From contig CBFICB010000003.1 in assembly GCA_965661005.1 (NCBI GenBank), forward strand, positions 228,110 through 292,109: a stretch of DNA of 64,000 nt. The letters are read 5' to 3'. The notes below the pieces were generated by a model. The model saw only the letters and a program-made list of their open reading frames with translations. It was not told where the DNA came from and did not search any database. Shown in pieces: positions 19,445 through 27,915 of this stretch; the stretch's first letter is position 1, and each line of letters starts with the position of its first letter. The stretch comes from UBA5109 sp965661005 (lineage in GTDB: Bacteria; Pseudomonadota; Gammaproteobacteria; Pseudomonadales; Pseudohongiellaceae). The position numbers were made by a program, and so were the translations under genes.

Positions 19445-19834
19445 CTAATAATCGTCTTCTATTTCAATATCACAAAGTAAAGGATGCTCAGATTCTCGAG
19501 CATATTCATTCACCAGAACGGCTTTGGTTTCAGCGATTTCTTTTGGAAAAACTCCACAGACGCCCTTGCCTTCTGTGTGAACTTTCAACATGACTGCAGT
19601 AGCTGCCTCAACACTCATAATGAAAAACTTACACAAAACATCAACTACAAATTCCATGGGAGTGTAATCATCATTTAGCAGAATTACACGATATAAAGGT
19701 GGTGGTTTTACCTTGAGCTCTTCAGGAGCCAAGGCTTCACTTATAACACCTTCTCGATCAGTATCTTTATTACCAGATAAAACTTCTCTAATGCGGGCAG
19801 ATTTATGCTTATTTAATTCTTTTTTATGAGTCAT
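19445..19834 (-). CDS. clpS: ATP-dependent Clp protease adaptor ClpS
   Basis: Adaptor that recognises N-terminal Leu, Phe, Tyr and Trp and delivers such proteins to ClpA. The binding-pocket signature VILLNDDYTPMEFVVDVL is present, with the Asn-Asp-Asp triad, and the pocket histidine lies in MLKVHTEGKG. At 129 residues it is longer than the usual 100-110 because of a charged N-terminal tail of about 45 residues (starting MTHKKELNKHK), the flexible part that engages the ClpA pore. It is transcribed away from cspD, the widely conserved arrangement. Confidence 0.96.
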   Translation of the reverse strand: MTHKKELNKHKSARIREVLSGNKDTDREGVISEALAPEELKVKPPPLYRVILLNDDYTPMEFVVDVLCKFFIMSVEAATAVMLKVHTEGKGVCGVFPKEIAETKAVLVNEYARESEHPLLCDIEIEDDY

Positions 19835-20032
19835 GGACAGTATTAAAAATTCAAAATGGGCAATAAAAACATTTTAGGAGAGCCAAGGTGACAGAAATGG
19901 CTCACCAAATAAAACTATATCATGCTTCTTCAATGAACGATGCGCTTAGAAGCAAAAATATTTCTAACATCAAGTCTTACGTAAATAGATGGTGACCAGA
20001 TTTTATTTTTCAAGTTTTTTGCACAATTAAAA

Positions 20033-20061
20033 TTGACTTGTTTTATAAAAGGGTTTATATC
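20033..20061 (+). promoter_or_regulatory. Predicted sigma-70 promoter of cspD
   Basis: A TTGACT -35 box (20033-20038) and a TATATC -10 box (20056-20061) are separated by exactly 17 bases and point at cspD. This would place transcription start near 20068 and leave a leader of about 45 bases ending in a purine-rich GGGGAGGGAGAG ribosome site. Prediction from consensus only. Confidence 0.55.
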
Positions 20062-20112
20062 TCAGGGGGCTTGATTGTTAATAAAATATAAATTCGGGGA
20101 GGGAGAGTCTCG

Positions 20113-20463
20113 ATGAGTACAGGTCAAGTTAAATGGTTTAACAATGCTAAAGGTTTTGGCTTTATCCTGCCTGATGACGGCGGTAGCGATTTGTTTGCTC
20201 ACTATTCATCCATCGGGATGGAAGGTTACAAAACCCTTAAAGCTGGTCAAATGGTTTCTTTTGATGTTGTTGAAGGCCCAAAAGGTCTGCATGCGGCAAA
20301 CATTGTCGCTTTGGATGAAACGGCTTCTCCTCAGGAACAGTCTGCTAATGAGACTGCCTATGCTGAAACTTCTGAAAATACTGTCGAAAATGAAGCTGTA
20401 GAAAGTACCGATAGTGCAGCCAGCTCTGCGGATGAAACCGAAGATATCGCCAAAGACGGTTAA
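20113..20463 (+). CDS. cspD: Cold-shock domain protein CspD with long acidic tail
   Basis: Single-stranded nucleic-acid-binding protein; the CspD subgroup is linked to stationary phase and replication inhibition. Residues 1-67 are a canonical cold-shock domain with RNP1 NAKGFGFI and RNP2 DLFAHYSSI. The remaining 49 residues are a Glu/Ser/Ala/Thr-rich, strongly acidic tail (for example ENTVENEAVEST) with no predicted fold, which makes it 116 residues against roughly 70-90 for relatives. A GGGGAGGGAGAG purine run precedes the ATG. It is divergent from clpS, the order found in E. coli and Pseudomonas. Tail function is unknown; it could modulate nucleic-acid binding. Confidence 0.92.
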   Translation: MSTGQVKWFNNAKGFGFILPDDGGSDLFAHYSSIGMEGYKTLKAGQMVSFDVVEGPKGLHAANIVALDETASPQEQSANETAYAETSENTVENEAVESTDSAASSADETEDIAKDG

Positions 20464-20473
20464 CTCTCTTTAC

Positions 20474-20525
20474 AGAAAATTAGCTTATTAGCTTAATAGA
20501 AAATTAGCTTATAGAAAATTTGCTA
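20474..20525. repeat. Short direct repeats AGAAAATTAGCTTAT
   Basis: AGAAAATTAGCTTAT occurs at 20474-20488 and again at 20498-20512, followed directly by a degenerate third copy (AGAAAATTTGCTA) at 20513-20525. The copies are spaced 24 and 15 bases apart, just after the cspD stop. Confidence 0.7.
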
Positions 20526-20546
20526 TTACCAGATACCTTCGACTTC

Positions 20547-20602
20547 TTATTTCCTATTTCCTATTTCCTATTATTTCCTATTTCCTATATCTTCCTATTT
20601 CT
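20547..20602. repeat. Imperfect tandem heptamer tract (TATTTCC)n
   Basis: About seven imperfect units of TATTTCC in tandem, with two variant units (TATTATTTCC and TATATCTTCC). It is a simple-sequence tract in a non-coding gap and looks prone to slippage, so its length may vary between strains. Confidence 0.75.
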
Positions 20603-20762
20603 GACTATTCCTGAATCACTTGTACTGAATCATCCGCTTCAATCGATCTTTGTTCGGCATAGTGCTGACTGAGCAAAACCTACCAGCTATACAATGTCCT
20701 ATCACTATCTCTCAAGTCTTGAGACAATAAGTCCTAAGTAAATAAAATTGATATCAAATCAA

Positions 20763-21314
20763 ATGTCCGATCTTGTTTTATTTAACAAACCTTACAATGT
20801 GCTTTCACAGTTTACTGACAATAACTCAGCTGAAAAACTTTCTCTAACTCTAGCTAAATATATAGACTTACCCAATTACTATCCTGCTGGCAGACTTGAT
20901 AAAGATTCAGAAGGCCTATTGTTGTTAACAAATGATGGACAGCTACAACACCAAATTGCCAATCCTGCAATGAAAATGCCGAAAAGTTATTGGGTCCAGG
21001 TGGAAGGCAAGATCAACCGAAAAGCTATACAGCAATTACAATCAGGTATAAAACTAAAAGATGGCCTAAGCAAGCCTGCGCTTGCCGACATAATATCTGA
21101 GCCCGACATCTGGCCCAGGGTACCTCCTATTAGGGAACGAAAAAATATTCCCACATCATGGATAAACTTGACAATTCATGAAGGTCGGAATCGTCAAGTA
21201 AGAAGGATGACGGCAGCAACTGGCTTTCCAACTTTACGTTTGATACGCCATCAAATAGGAGAATGGCGGCTAGATGATTTGTTGCCAGGTGATTACCGAT
21301 TACTCAAGGTTTAA
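20763..21314 (+). CDS. rluE: 23S rRNA pseudouridine(2457) synthase RluE
   Basis: Makes pseudouridine at position 2457 of 23S rRNA. The 183-residue protein has the RsuA/RluE-type catalytic segment PAGRLDKDSEGLLLLTNDG with the catalytic Asp in RLDKD, then PPIRERKNIPTSWI and the EGRNRQVRRMTAATGFPTLRL segment characteristic of RluE. It lacks an N-terminal S4 domain, as RluE does. The frame opens at TTG 20748. The ATG at 20763 gives MSDLVLFNKPY, the normal opening. It is followed by mnmC after 11 bases, so the two RNA-modification genes form a pair. Confidence 0.93.
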   Translation: MSDLVLFNKPYNVLSQFTDNNSAEKLSLTLAKYIDLPNYYPAGRLDKDSEGLLLLTNDGQLQHQIANPAMKMPKSYWVQVEGKINRKAIQQLQSGIKLKDGLSKPALADIISEPDIWPRVPPIRERKNIPTSWINLTIHEGRNRQVRRMTAATGFPTLRLIRHQIGEWRLDDLLPGDYRLLKV

Positions 21315-21325
21315 CGACTTTCAAA

Positions 21326-23317
21326 ATGTCCAATAAAGATATCACACCTGCTATTTTGACATGGGACAATGCTGGCAATCCTTATTCTGAGGAATACCAG
21401 GATATTTATTATTCGCAAGCTGATGCCCTTGCGGAAAGTTCTTATATTTTTCTCGAAGGAAATCATTTAACTGAACGCTGGCGCAAGTTGGCAGGAAAGG
21501 ATTTTGTCATAGGGGAATGTGGTTTCGGTGGTGGTTTGAATTTTCTTAATACATGTAAACTCTGGTGCGAAAGTGAGGAAACAAACTCCATACTTTACTA
21601 CCTTGCCTCTGAATTAAATCCCTTCACCAAGGAAGATCTAGAACGCTTACACCTGCAACATCCTGTACTCTTGCCTTATGCCAAGCACTTACTAGAAGTT
21701 TACCCTCCTCTTCATGCAGGCATACATAACATAGAATTTAACCTTAAAAATAAACGCATCGTTTTAATTCTTATGCTCGGCGATGCAAAAACAATGCTTG
21801 AGCATATCTGGCAAAGTAATGGTTTTCGGGTTGACGCCTGGTTCCTTGATGGTTTTTCTCCAGCTTTAAATGCAAACATGTGGGATGAAAACCTCTGCTC
21901 TATTATTGCCAGTTTGAGCAAGGCAGGAGCAACACTCAGTACTTATAGTGCCGCTGGTCTCATAAAAAACTCACTCAGGCAGAACGGTTTCACTGTTCAG
22001 AGAAAGCCTGGATTTGCTCAAAAAAGACATATGCTAACTGGGCAGTACCACACTTCAAACAATGAACAAAAAAATCTACAGCAGAGCTGGTTCCAGCTTC
22101 CAGAGAAAAACAACTCGGACCAAAGAGCAATTATAATAGGAGGAGGCCTAGCAGGCTGTTCCACAGCAGCAGAATTAGTGAAAGCTGGCTGGCAAATAAC
22201 CCTGATTGAAAGGGAGCCTGAAATTGCCAGCAAAGCGTCTGGGAACCCAAGAGGGGTTGTTTACTGCAAAATTTCAGACGACTCAGAACCAAGTGCAAAC
22301 TACCATCTTAATGCTTATTTATTTGCCATACAGCATTATCAGCAAGTAGCCAAAAATCATTCTATAGATTGGCAGGCCTGTGGCCTCTTGCAAATGGCAC
22401 TTGATGCACGTGAAATTAAGCGTCAGACCCGTGCTCTAGAAAAATTCAGAGATTCATATTTCATTGAATATCTTGATGCTCAAAGTGCAAGTAAATTATC
22501 CGGAGTGGCTTTAAACAAGGGCGGTTTATTTTTCCCTGAAGGAGGTTTTTTAAATCCTCATAAACTTTGCCAAGCCTATATTCAACATGACAATATAAAT
22601 TGCATTAAGAACACCGAAGCGATAAACCTCAAGTTTGAAAATAAAAACTGGCTTGTCGAAACCAAGCAAGGAACTATTAGCCGGGCACCGGTAGTCATTA
22701 TTGCAAACAGCCAAGATGCGCTTAGTTTTGAGCAGACACGGCATTATCCTTTATTGGAAAATTTTGGCCAAATAGATGAATATCCAATGACCGAAATAAG
22801 CAAGCGCTTAGCCTGTATTGTTTGTGCGAAAGGCTATATCTCCCCTGCGCATGCTAAATCACATTTTATTGGTGGCATCACCAAAACTGAGGAAACATTA
22901 ATCAGTAACAAGACAAATATAGCTAAACAAAATCTCGATCTTATAAGAGATATCAATCATGAACTTACTGAGGAATTCAAAAATCTTAAGGCTATCAACA
23001 GCCGCACTGGAAGTCGTTGTAGCAGCCCTGATTATTTGCCTATCGCAGGGCCTGTAGAAAACGAAAAGAATTGTCGGGAGCTTTACAAAAGCCTGAGCCG
23101 AAATGCTAAACAGAAAGTATCGCAAACACCAGACTATGAAACAGGCTTATATATCAATGTAGCACATGGATCTCACGGCCTCACCAGCACACCAATAATT
23201 GCCAACTATCTGGCAAGACTCATTAATCGTTCTCCCCTGCCTTTGTCGAATACAGGCGTAAACTGCCTGCATCCTATACGGTATTTAATTCGGGATCTAA
23301 AAAAGCAACGATTATGA
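21326..23317 (+). CDS. mnmC: Bifunctional tRNA 5-methylaminomethyl-2-thiouridine biosynthesis protein MnmC
   Basis: Finishes the wobble-uridine modification of tRNAs: the oxidase half removes the carboxymethyl group and the methyltransferase half adds methyl. The N-terminal part (to about 240) is the SAM-dependent methyltransferase, with ECGFGGGLNFLNT and DAWFLDGFSPALNANMW. From about 265 the FAD oxidase starts, with IIIGGGLAGCSTAAELVKAG and the C-terminal GLYINVAHGSHGLTSTP. Length 663 matches E. coli (about 668). The stop overlaps the convergent apeB stop by six bases. Confidence 0.95.
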   Translation: MSNKDITPAILTWDNAGNPYSEEYQDIYYSQADALAESSYIFLEGNHLTERWRKLAGKDFVIGECGFGGGLNFLNTCKLWCESEETNSILYYLASELNPFTKEDLERLHLQHPVLLPYAKHLLEVYPPLHAGIHNIEFNLKNKRIVLILMLGDAKTMLEHIWQSNGFRVDAWFLDGFSPALNANMWDENLCSIIASLSKAGATLSTYSAAGLIKNSLRQNGFTVQRKPGFAQKRHMLTGQYHTSNNEQKNLQQSWFQLPEKNNSDQRAIIIGGGLAGCSTAAELVKAGWQITLIEREPEIASKASGNPRGVVYCKISDDSEPSANYHLNAYLFAIQHYQQVAKNHSIDWQACGLLQMALDAREIKRQTRALEKFRDSYFIEYLDAQSASKLSGVALNKGGLFFPEGGFLNPHKLCQAYIQHDNINCIKNTEAINLKFENKNWLVETKQGTISRAPVVIIANSQDALSFEQTRHYPLLENFGQIDEYPMTEISKRLACIVCAKGYISPAHAKSHFIGGITKTEETLISNKTNIAKQNLDLIRDINHELTEEFKNLKAINSRTGSRCSSPDYLPIAGPVENEKNCRELYKSLSRNAKQKVSQTPDYETGLYINVAHGSHGLTSTPIIANYLARLINRSPLPLSNTGVNCLHPIRYLIRDLKKQRL

Positions 23318-24631
23318 TTGATTATAAAAAGCAGTAAGAACTTGAAATAGATATTCTGTATCTTTGCAACCCGCCAGTTCTCGAATGGAATGCATGGCAA
23401 AGGTAGGGACACCTATATCAACAGTTTTAAGACCAAGTTCGGCAGACATTATCGGGCCAATAGTAGAACCACACGCCATATCACTTCGTACAACAAAACT
23501 TTGCAAAGGGACTTCTGCTGCTTCACAAAGAGCTATAACAATAGCTCCGGTTTCGCTATTACTTGCATATCGCTGATTCGCATTGACCTTTAATACAGGT
23601 CCCTGATTCAATATTGGACCATGCTGTTGATCATGCTTTTCAGGAAAGTTCGGATGTATTCCATGTGCATTATCTACTGAAATCAGAATGGAGTTATCCA
23701 ATAATCTGCGTTTGGCCTGTTGAATTTTGTCGGCATTTTCAAACATAAAGCTTTCATTGATTCTATCCAGAACAGCTTCCAAAAACGGTCCAGCAGCACC
23801 AGAAGCAGAAACACTTCCCACCTCTTCATGATCCGAGCAAATTAATAATGCCGGGTGGTTATTGTCACTTGCAAGCAAGGCTTGTAAACCGACATAACAA
23901 CTTAATAAGTTATCCAGTCGAGCGCTGGCAATAAAATCATTTGCAAGCCCTATGAGGGCAGGTTTCTGGCTATCATAAAAACTCAACTCATAACTTAAGA
24001 TTTTTTCAGCATCACCAAGCCCCAGATTCTCATGCAAATAATTAAATAAAAGCGCATTAAAATCGAATTTTTTGTCCTCGCTCAACTGTAAAAGAATAGG
24101 TGCTAAATCCTTCTGTTTGTTAATTGAGCGATTTTCGTTGGCGTCACGATCTAGGTGAATAGCTAAACTAGGAATACTGGCGATCGCTTTTTCAAAATTG
24201 ATTAGACAAGAGCCAAGCGTGCTATCTTTTTGTTGATAGTACACTCTACCCGCCAAGGAAAGGTCACGATCAAACCAAGGGTTTAGTAGAACACCACCAT
24301 AAACTTCCACTCCGGTTTGAGCGTAGCCTTTATTTGACAACGAAGCTTGCGGTTTTACTTTTAAACAAGGGCTATCAGTATGAGCCCCTATCATTTTAAA
24401 ACCAGCATCTTGCAAATCTTCAAGACCTGTTCTAAAAGCAATTAAAGAAGATGAATTTCGACATACAAAATAAGCTTGATCAGCTTTCAATTGCCAGGCA
24501 TCACCTTCAAGAAGCCGTTTATACCCTGCGTCTAGAAGTTGTTTGCTTAAATTTTCAACAGCATGGAAAGGTGTGGGGGAGGCTTGTATAAAATCACACA
24601 AGCCTATATTTATATCTTCATGTTTTGGCAT
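23312..24631 (-). CDS. apeB: M18 family aminopeptidase (aspartyl aminopeptidase type)
   Basis: Zinc-dependent cytoplasmic aminopeptidase of the M18 family, which usually prefers acidic N-terminal residues. The 439-residue protein has GAHTDSPCLKVKP with the first zinc His and Asp, CSDHEEVGSVSASGAAG with the catalytic and bridging Glu/Asp, and HGIHPNFPEKHD near the C-terminus. Its overall pattern is that of Pseudomonas ApeB. It overlaps the mnmC stop by six bases, tail to tail. Substrate preference is inferred from family. Confidence 0.93.
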   Translation of the reverse strand: MPKHEDINIGLCDFIQASPTPFHAVENLSKQLLDAGYKRLLEGDAWQLKADQAYFVCRNSSSLIAFRTGLEDLQDAGFKMIGAHTDSPCLKVKPQASLSNKGYAQTGVEVYGGVLLNPWFDRDLSLAGRVYYQQKDSTLGSCLINFEKAIASIPSLAIHLDRDANENRSINKQKDLAPILLQLSEDKKFDFNALLFNYLHENLGLGDAEKILSYELSFYDSQKPALIGLANDFIASARLDNLLSCYVGLQALLASDNNHPALLICSDHEEVGSVSASGAAGPFLEAVLDRINESFMFENADKIQQAKRRLLDNSILISVDNAHGIHPNFPEKHDQQHGPILNQGPVLKVNANQRYASNSETGAIVIALCEAAEVPLQSFVVRSDMACGSTIGPIMSAELGLKTVDIGVPTFAMHSIRELAGCKDTEYLFQVLTAFYNQS

Positions 24632-24654
24632 TAGAAAAGTTTTACGTTTTGTTT

Positions 24655-25365
24655 CTAATTAATACCAAGAAGCTCTACATCAAAAATTAAAGCAGAATAT
24701 GGCGGGATGGGACCAGCACCAGCAGCCCCATAAGCTAATTCAGACGGAATAAAAAATCGAAATTTATCCCCTACTTTCATTAACTGTAAGCCTTCAGTCC
24801 AGCCAGGTATTACACCATCAAGAGGAAATGAAATTGGCTCGCCTCTGTCGACAGAGCTATCAAATACGGTTCCGTCAATCATTGTGCCATGGTAATGCAC
24901 TTCAACTTCATCAGTAGCCAAAGGCATCGGAGCGTTAGCGTTAGCACCCTCTTCTAATACAAGGTACTGCAATCCGGATGGAGTCGTTACAACACCGGGC
25001 TGTAAGGCGTTATCATTAAGAAAGTTCTCTCCTTGCATAGCCATTCCTGCAAGTTGTTCTTGAGCGCGCTGTTCCATCAAGGCGCTATACTGCTCTAGAG
25101 CAGCAATAATTTCTTCATCAGTTAGTTGTATAGAGTCATCTATTGCATCACGAATACCCTGCATTAAAGCAGCATTATCTACATCATCGCCAAGAATTCC
25201 CTGGCTAGCTAAATTCAATCCAATATTTACCCCAATACTGTAACCAGCTCTTGATTCAGTGCTTTCAAGATCAATATCTTGAGCAAAAAGTGATGTGCTA
25301 CCCAGAAAACTTAAAAGAATTATCGTAACTAGCTTGGTAACTCTCACTTTAATGTAACTTTTCAT
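24655..25365 (-). CDS. FKBP-type peptidyl-prolyl isomerase (Mip/FkpA-like), exported
   Basis: Periplasmic folding catalyst. A signal peptide is clear (charged MKSYIKVRVTK, hydrophobic LVTIILLSFLGSTSL, likely cleavage after FAQ). Residues about 30-115 form the helical dimerisation domain of the FKBP N-terminal family. The C-terminal domain (about 125-236) has GTVFDSSVDRGEPISFPL, VIPGWTEGLQLM and FFIPSELAYG, which line the isomerase pocket. At 236 residues it matches Mip and FkpA. It is separated from the divergent LRR lipoprotein by about 100 bases. I leave the symbol blank because fkpA, mip and fklB cannot be separated by eye. Confidence 0.92.
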   Translation of the reverse strand: MKSYIKVRVTKLVTIILLSFLGSTSLFAQDIDLESTESRAGYSIGVNIGLNLASQGILGDDVDNAALMQGIRDAIDDSIQLTDEEIIAALEQYSALMEQRAQEQLAGMAMQGENFLNDNALQPGVVTTPSGLQYLVLEEGANANAPMPLATDEVEVHYHGTMIDGTVFDSSVDRGEPISFPLDGVIPGWTEGLQLMKVGDKFRFFIPSELAYGAAGAGPIPPYSALIFDVELLGIN

Positions 25366-25470
25366 TATACTATTCCCCTACTTGTGAACCGGTGATTGCT
25401 TTCAGATTATAAACAGAACAATATTACCGAGACTAAGATTGAATTACTACTGCATCAAGGCCTGATACAA

Positions 25471-25977
25471 ATGATTAAAAATATATGCTATGGAATTTTT
25501 TCATTATTGCTATTAAGTGCTTGCAACATAAATCCCTATGCAATTTCAGTGAATAATAATGTCTTATATTCGCCCTCGGGTAATATCATAGAACAAGTTG
25601 TTGAAGATCCTGGACTACAAGGCTGTATCAATAACTATTTGAATGATAATCCTGATGCAAATCTGGAGACTATCACTCAACTCTCCTGCACCGATGCCTC
25701 CATAAGCTCTTTAATAGGCATCAACAACCTTCCTAATATAAGACTGCTGGATTTAAGCAACAACAGAATTGTCGACCTTAGCCCTGTAATTTATCTGAAA
25801 AATTTGCGTGTATTAAGAATCGCCAATAATTCGATACGAGATATCAGCACATTATCGAACTTAAGCTTATTGAACTTCATTGACCTTAGCGGCAATGACC
25901 AAAGTTCGTGCCGACAACTTGAACAGTTAGAAGCCCGACTAGGAAGCTCCCTGCGAAGGCCTCTGAATTGTAATTAG
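25471..25977 (+). CDS. Leucine-rich-repeat lipoprotein
   Basis: Predicted lipoprotein of 168 residues. The lipoprotein signal is MIKNICYGIFSLLLLSAC with lipobox LLSAC, so Cys18 would be lipidated. About three internalin/SDS22-type leucine-rich repeats follow (NLPNIRLLDLSNNRIVDLS, LKNLRVLRIANNSIRDIS, NLSLLNFIDLSGND), a short curved binding surface. Four further cysteines, two before and one after the repeats plus one near the end, could form disulfides. The frame opens upstream at 25396 but only the ATG at 25471 gives the lipobox at the right place. It is squeezed convergently against miaE. The partner is unknown; protein binding is inferred from the repeats. Confidence 0.75.
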   Translation: MIKNICYGIFSLLLLSACNINPYAISVNNNVLYSPSGNIIEQVVEDPGLQGCINNYLNDNPDANLETITQLSCTDASISSLIGINNLPNIRLLDLSNNRIVDLSPVIYLKNLRVLRIANNSIRDISTLSNLSLLNFIDLSGNDQSSCRQLEQLEARLGSSLRRPLNCN

Positions 25978-25985
25978 ATATCACT

Positions 25986-26588
25986 CTAGGCCTCTGCTTG
26001 GGGATTACCGCTATGAAAACGGAATTCACCGTCATAATCAGTGATTAATTCGGCCTCTTTTTTTGCAAAAAAGTCGACTCTATCACTGATATCATCATCC
26101 GCATATAATTCTGCCAGAAACAGATAATCTTCAAAATGTCGGGCCTCGGAACGTAATAAGGATAAATAAAATTTTTGCAAATCAGAATCCAGTTCAGGCG
26201 CCAGTTTAGCGAAACGTTCACAAGATCTCGCTTCAACAAAAGCTCCGATAATAAGAGTATCTACTAATCTTGCGGGCTCGTGAGACCTGATATTTTCTCT
26301 CAGAGAAGAAGCGTAGCGAGAAGCCCCCAAGTGATCGTATTTAATACCTTTGTCTTGCATAATTTTTACAACTTGCTCGAAATGCAACAATTCTTCTCGA
26401 GCTAGCTGCGACATTTTTTTTAACAACTCAGTACGATCAACATAACGATACATTAAATTCATTGCCGTAGCGGCCGCTTTCTTTTCACAATTAGCATGAT
26501 CTACCAGCAATATTTCTTGATTCTCTAGAGCTGAAGAAACCCAGGCAATTGGCGTCTGACAAAGTAAAAAATCATGGACCTTGGGCAT
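25986..26588 (-). CDS. miaE: tRNA-(ms2io6A37) hydroxylase MiaE
   Basis: Non-heme diiron monooxygenase that hydroxylates the isopentenyl group of ms2i6A at position 37 of certain tRNAs, using oxygen. The diiron ligands are in LVDHANCEKKAAATAM, EELLHFEQVVK (ExxH), EARSCERF and SEARHFEDYL (ExxH), the ferritin-like pattern of the family. About 200 residues is normal. Several Met codons lie upstream (26600, 26603, 26630); I chose the ATG at 26588 because the family begins a few residues before the CPTP/CQTP segment and because it clears the rmuC stop at 26593. MiaA and MiaB are not in the window. Confidence 0.93.
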   Translation of the reverse strand: MPKVHDFLLCQTPIAWVSSALENQEILLVDHANCEKKAAATAMNLMYRYVDRTELLKKMSQLAREELLHFEQVVKIMQDKGIKYDHLGASRYASSLRENIRSHEPARLVDTLIIGAFVEARSCERFAKLAPELDSDLQKFYLSLLRSEARHFEDYLFLAELYADDDISDRVDFFAKKEAELITDYDGEFRFHSGNPQAEA

Positions 26589-26592
26589 TGTA

Positions 26593-27888
26593 CTAGCCAT
26601 CATTCTCTGACTCGTCATTTTCGCTTTCACTTACACTTCTATTTTCATTGCCCAATAAGTCTTCATCTAATAATTTACTGGAAATTTTTTTACTGGTGCG
26701 AGCCCCTAACTCCTGCAATTTCTGCACGCTATTAACTAAATTGCCATGTCCTGTATGCAGTCTGTTATAGGCAGTATCATATGAACGTTGAGCCTTCTCA
26801 AGAGAAGCGCCCATTTCATCTAAACTTTGCAAGAATAATACAAACTTGTCATAAAGTTTTCCTGCACTTCTAGCAATTTCCATAGCATTATTATTTTGTT
26901 GTTCATAGCGCCAAATATTCTGGATTGTTCTCAATGTGGCGAGCAATGTTGAAGGACAAACTATTACAATATTCTTTTCAAAAGCATCTATAAACAACTT
27001 GTCATCATGTTGTACTGCCAATGTAAAAGCCGCTTCAATGGGCAAGAACATCATAACAAAATCCAGATTTCTGACACTATCCAGGTTTTGATAGTTCTTC
27101 TCAGACAAACCTTTTATATGATTTCTGATAGAGCTTAAATGTTGCTTTAAATATAAATCTCTTTGTTTTTCGTCATCCTCACTGCTGAATCTTTCATATG
27201 CGCTCAAGGAGACTTTTGAATCAATAATTATGTCTTTATTTTCTGGTAAACGTACAATGACATCTGGTTGTTTGGTATTACCGTCTTCGTCTTTTAAACT
27301 AACTTGAACCTCATATTCACTACCTTTTTTAAGCCCGGACTTTTCCAGCACTCTTTCAAGAATAAACTCACCCCAAACACCTTGGGTTTTACTCTCTCCT
27401 TTCAAGGCGTTTGTTAGATTTAGCGTTTCCTGACTAATCTGCACATTTGCTTTTTGTAACTGCTTAATTTGTTGCTCAAGCGAAAAGCGCTGTTTGGATT
27501 CTTTATCATAGGTGTCTTCTACTTTTTTTTCAAAACCCTGAATTTTTTCACTTAATGGCTTCAGTATCTCTTCAATATTCTGTTTATTACTTTCTGTGAA
27601 GGTTTTGCTTTTTTGTTCGAGAATTTCATTGGCCAGATTTTTGAACTCAGCTGTCATTAACAGCCTGGAATCGTCCAGAATTTTTAGCTTCTCATGATGA
27701 TTATTATTTTCTTCCTCAAGCAAGGTTTGCTGTCGACTCAGTTCAACTTTCAATTCAGTTGACAGATTTCGTTCTTGCTCCAGTTTACCTTGTAGGTTTA
27801 GATTTTTTTTGAAGAAGTATAGAAGTGCCGACAGGCACAATAGCAGCAAGACAGATAACAGGAGTAATACAATTTGTATAGCCGGCAT
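26593..27888 (-). CDS. rmuC: DNA recombination protein RmuC
   Basis: RmuC family protein, implicated in limiting rearrangement at inverted repeats; it contains a nuclease-like core. The 431-residue protein has an N-terminal membrane helix (about residues 4-26), a long Lys/Glu-rich coiled coil to about 150, and the conserved RmuC domain with GVWGEFILERVLEKSGL, PDVIVRLPENKDIIIDSKVSL and FLPIEAAFT. A Ser/Glu/Asp-rich tail ends the protein. The stop lies four bases from the preferred miaE start, so the two are probably co-transcribed. Confidence 0.94.
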   Translation of the reverse strand: MPAIQIVLLLLSVLLLLCLSALLYFFKKNLNLQGKLEQERNLSTELKVELSRQQTLLEEENNNHHEKLKILDDSRLLMTAEFKNLANEILEQKSKTFTESNKQNIEEILKPLSEKIQGFEKKVEDTYDKESKQRFSLEQQIKQLQKANVQISQETLNLTNALKGESKTQGVWGEFILERVLEKSGLKKGSEYEVQVSLKDEDGNTKQPDVIVRLPENKDIIIDSKVSLSAYERFSSEDDEKQRDLYLKQHLSSIRNHIKGLSEKNYQNLDSVRNLDFVMMFLPIEAAFTLAVQHDDKLFIDAFEKNIVIVCPSTLLATLRTIQNIWRYEQQNNNAMEIARSAGKLYDKFVLFLQSLDEMGASLEKAQRSYDTAYNRLHTGHGNLVNSVQKLQELGARTSKKISSKLLDEDLLGNENRSVSESENDESENDG

Positions 27889-27915
27889 TAAAACTCCTGT
27901 TATGGGAATACAACC

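Larger units (their letters stand above)
20464..20762. other. Repeat-bearing intergenic region between cspD and rluE
   Basis: About 300 bases without a gene. It holds the AGAAAATTAGCTTAT direct repeats and the TATTTCC heptamer tract, both listed separately. In relatives the isocitrate dehydrogenase gene icd sits next to cspD or rluE; none is here. The promoter of rluE should lie near its right end, but no strong boxes were seen. Confidence 0.5.

Noticed and set aside
20547..20602. CRISPR-like array
   Set aside because: The repeats are 7 bases in simple tandem without spacers; this is a microsatellite-type tract.
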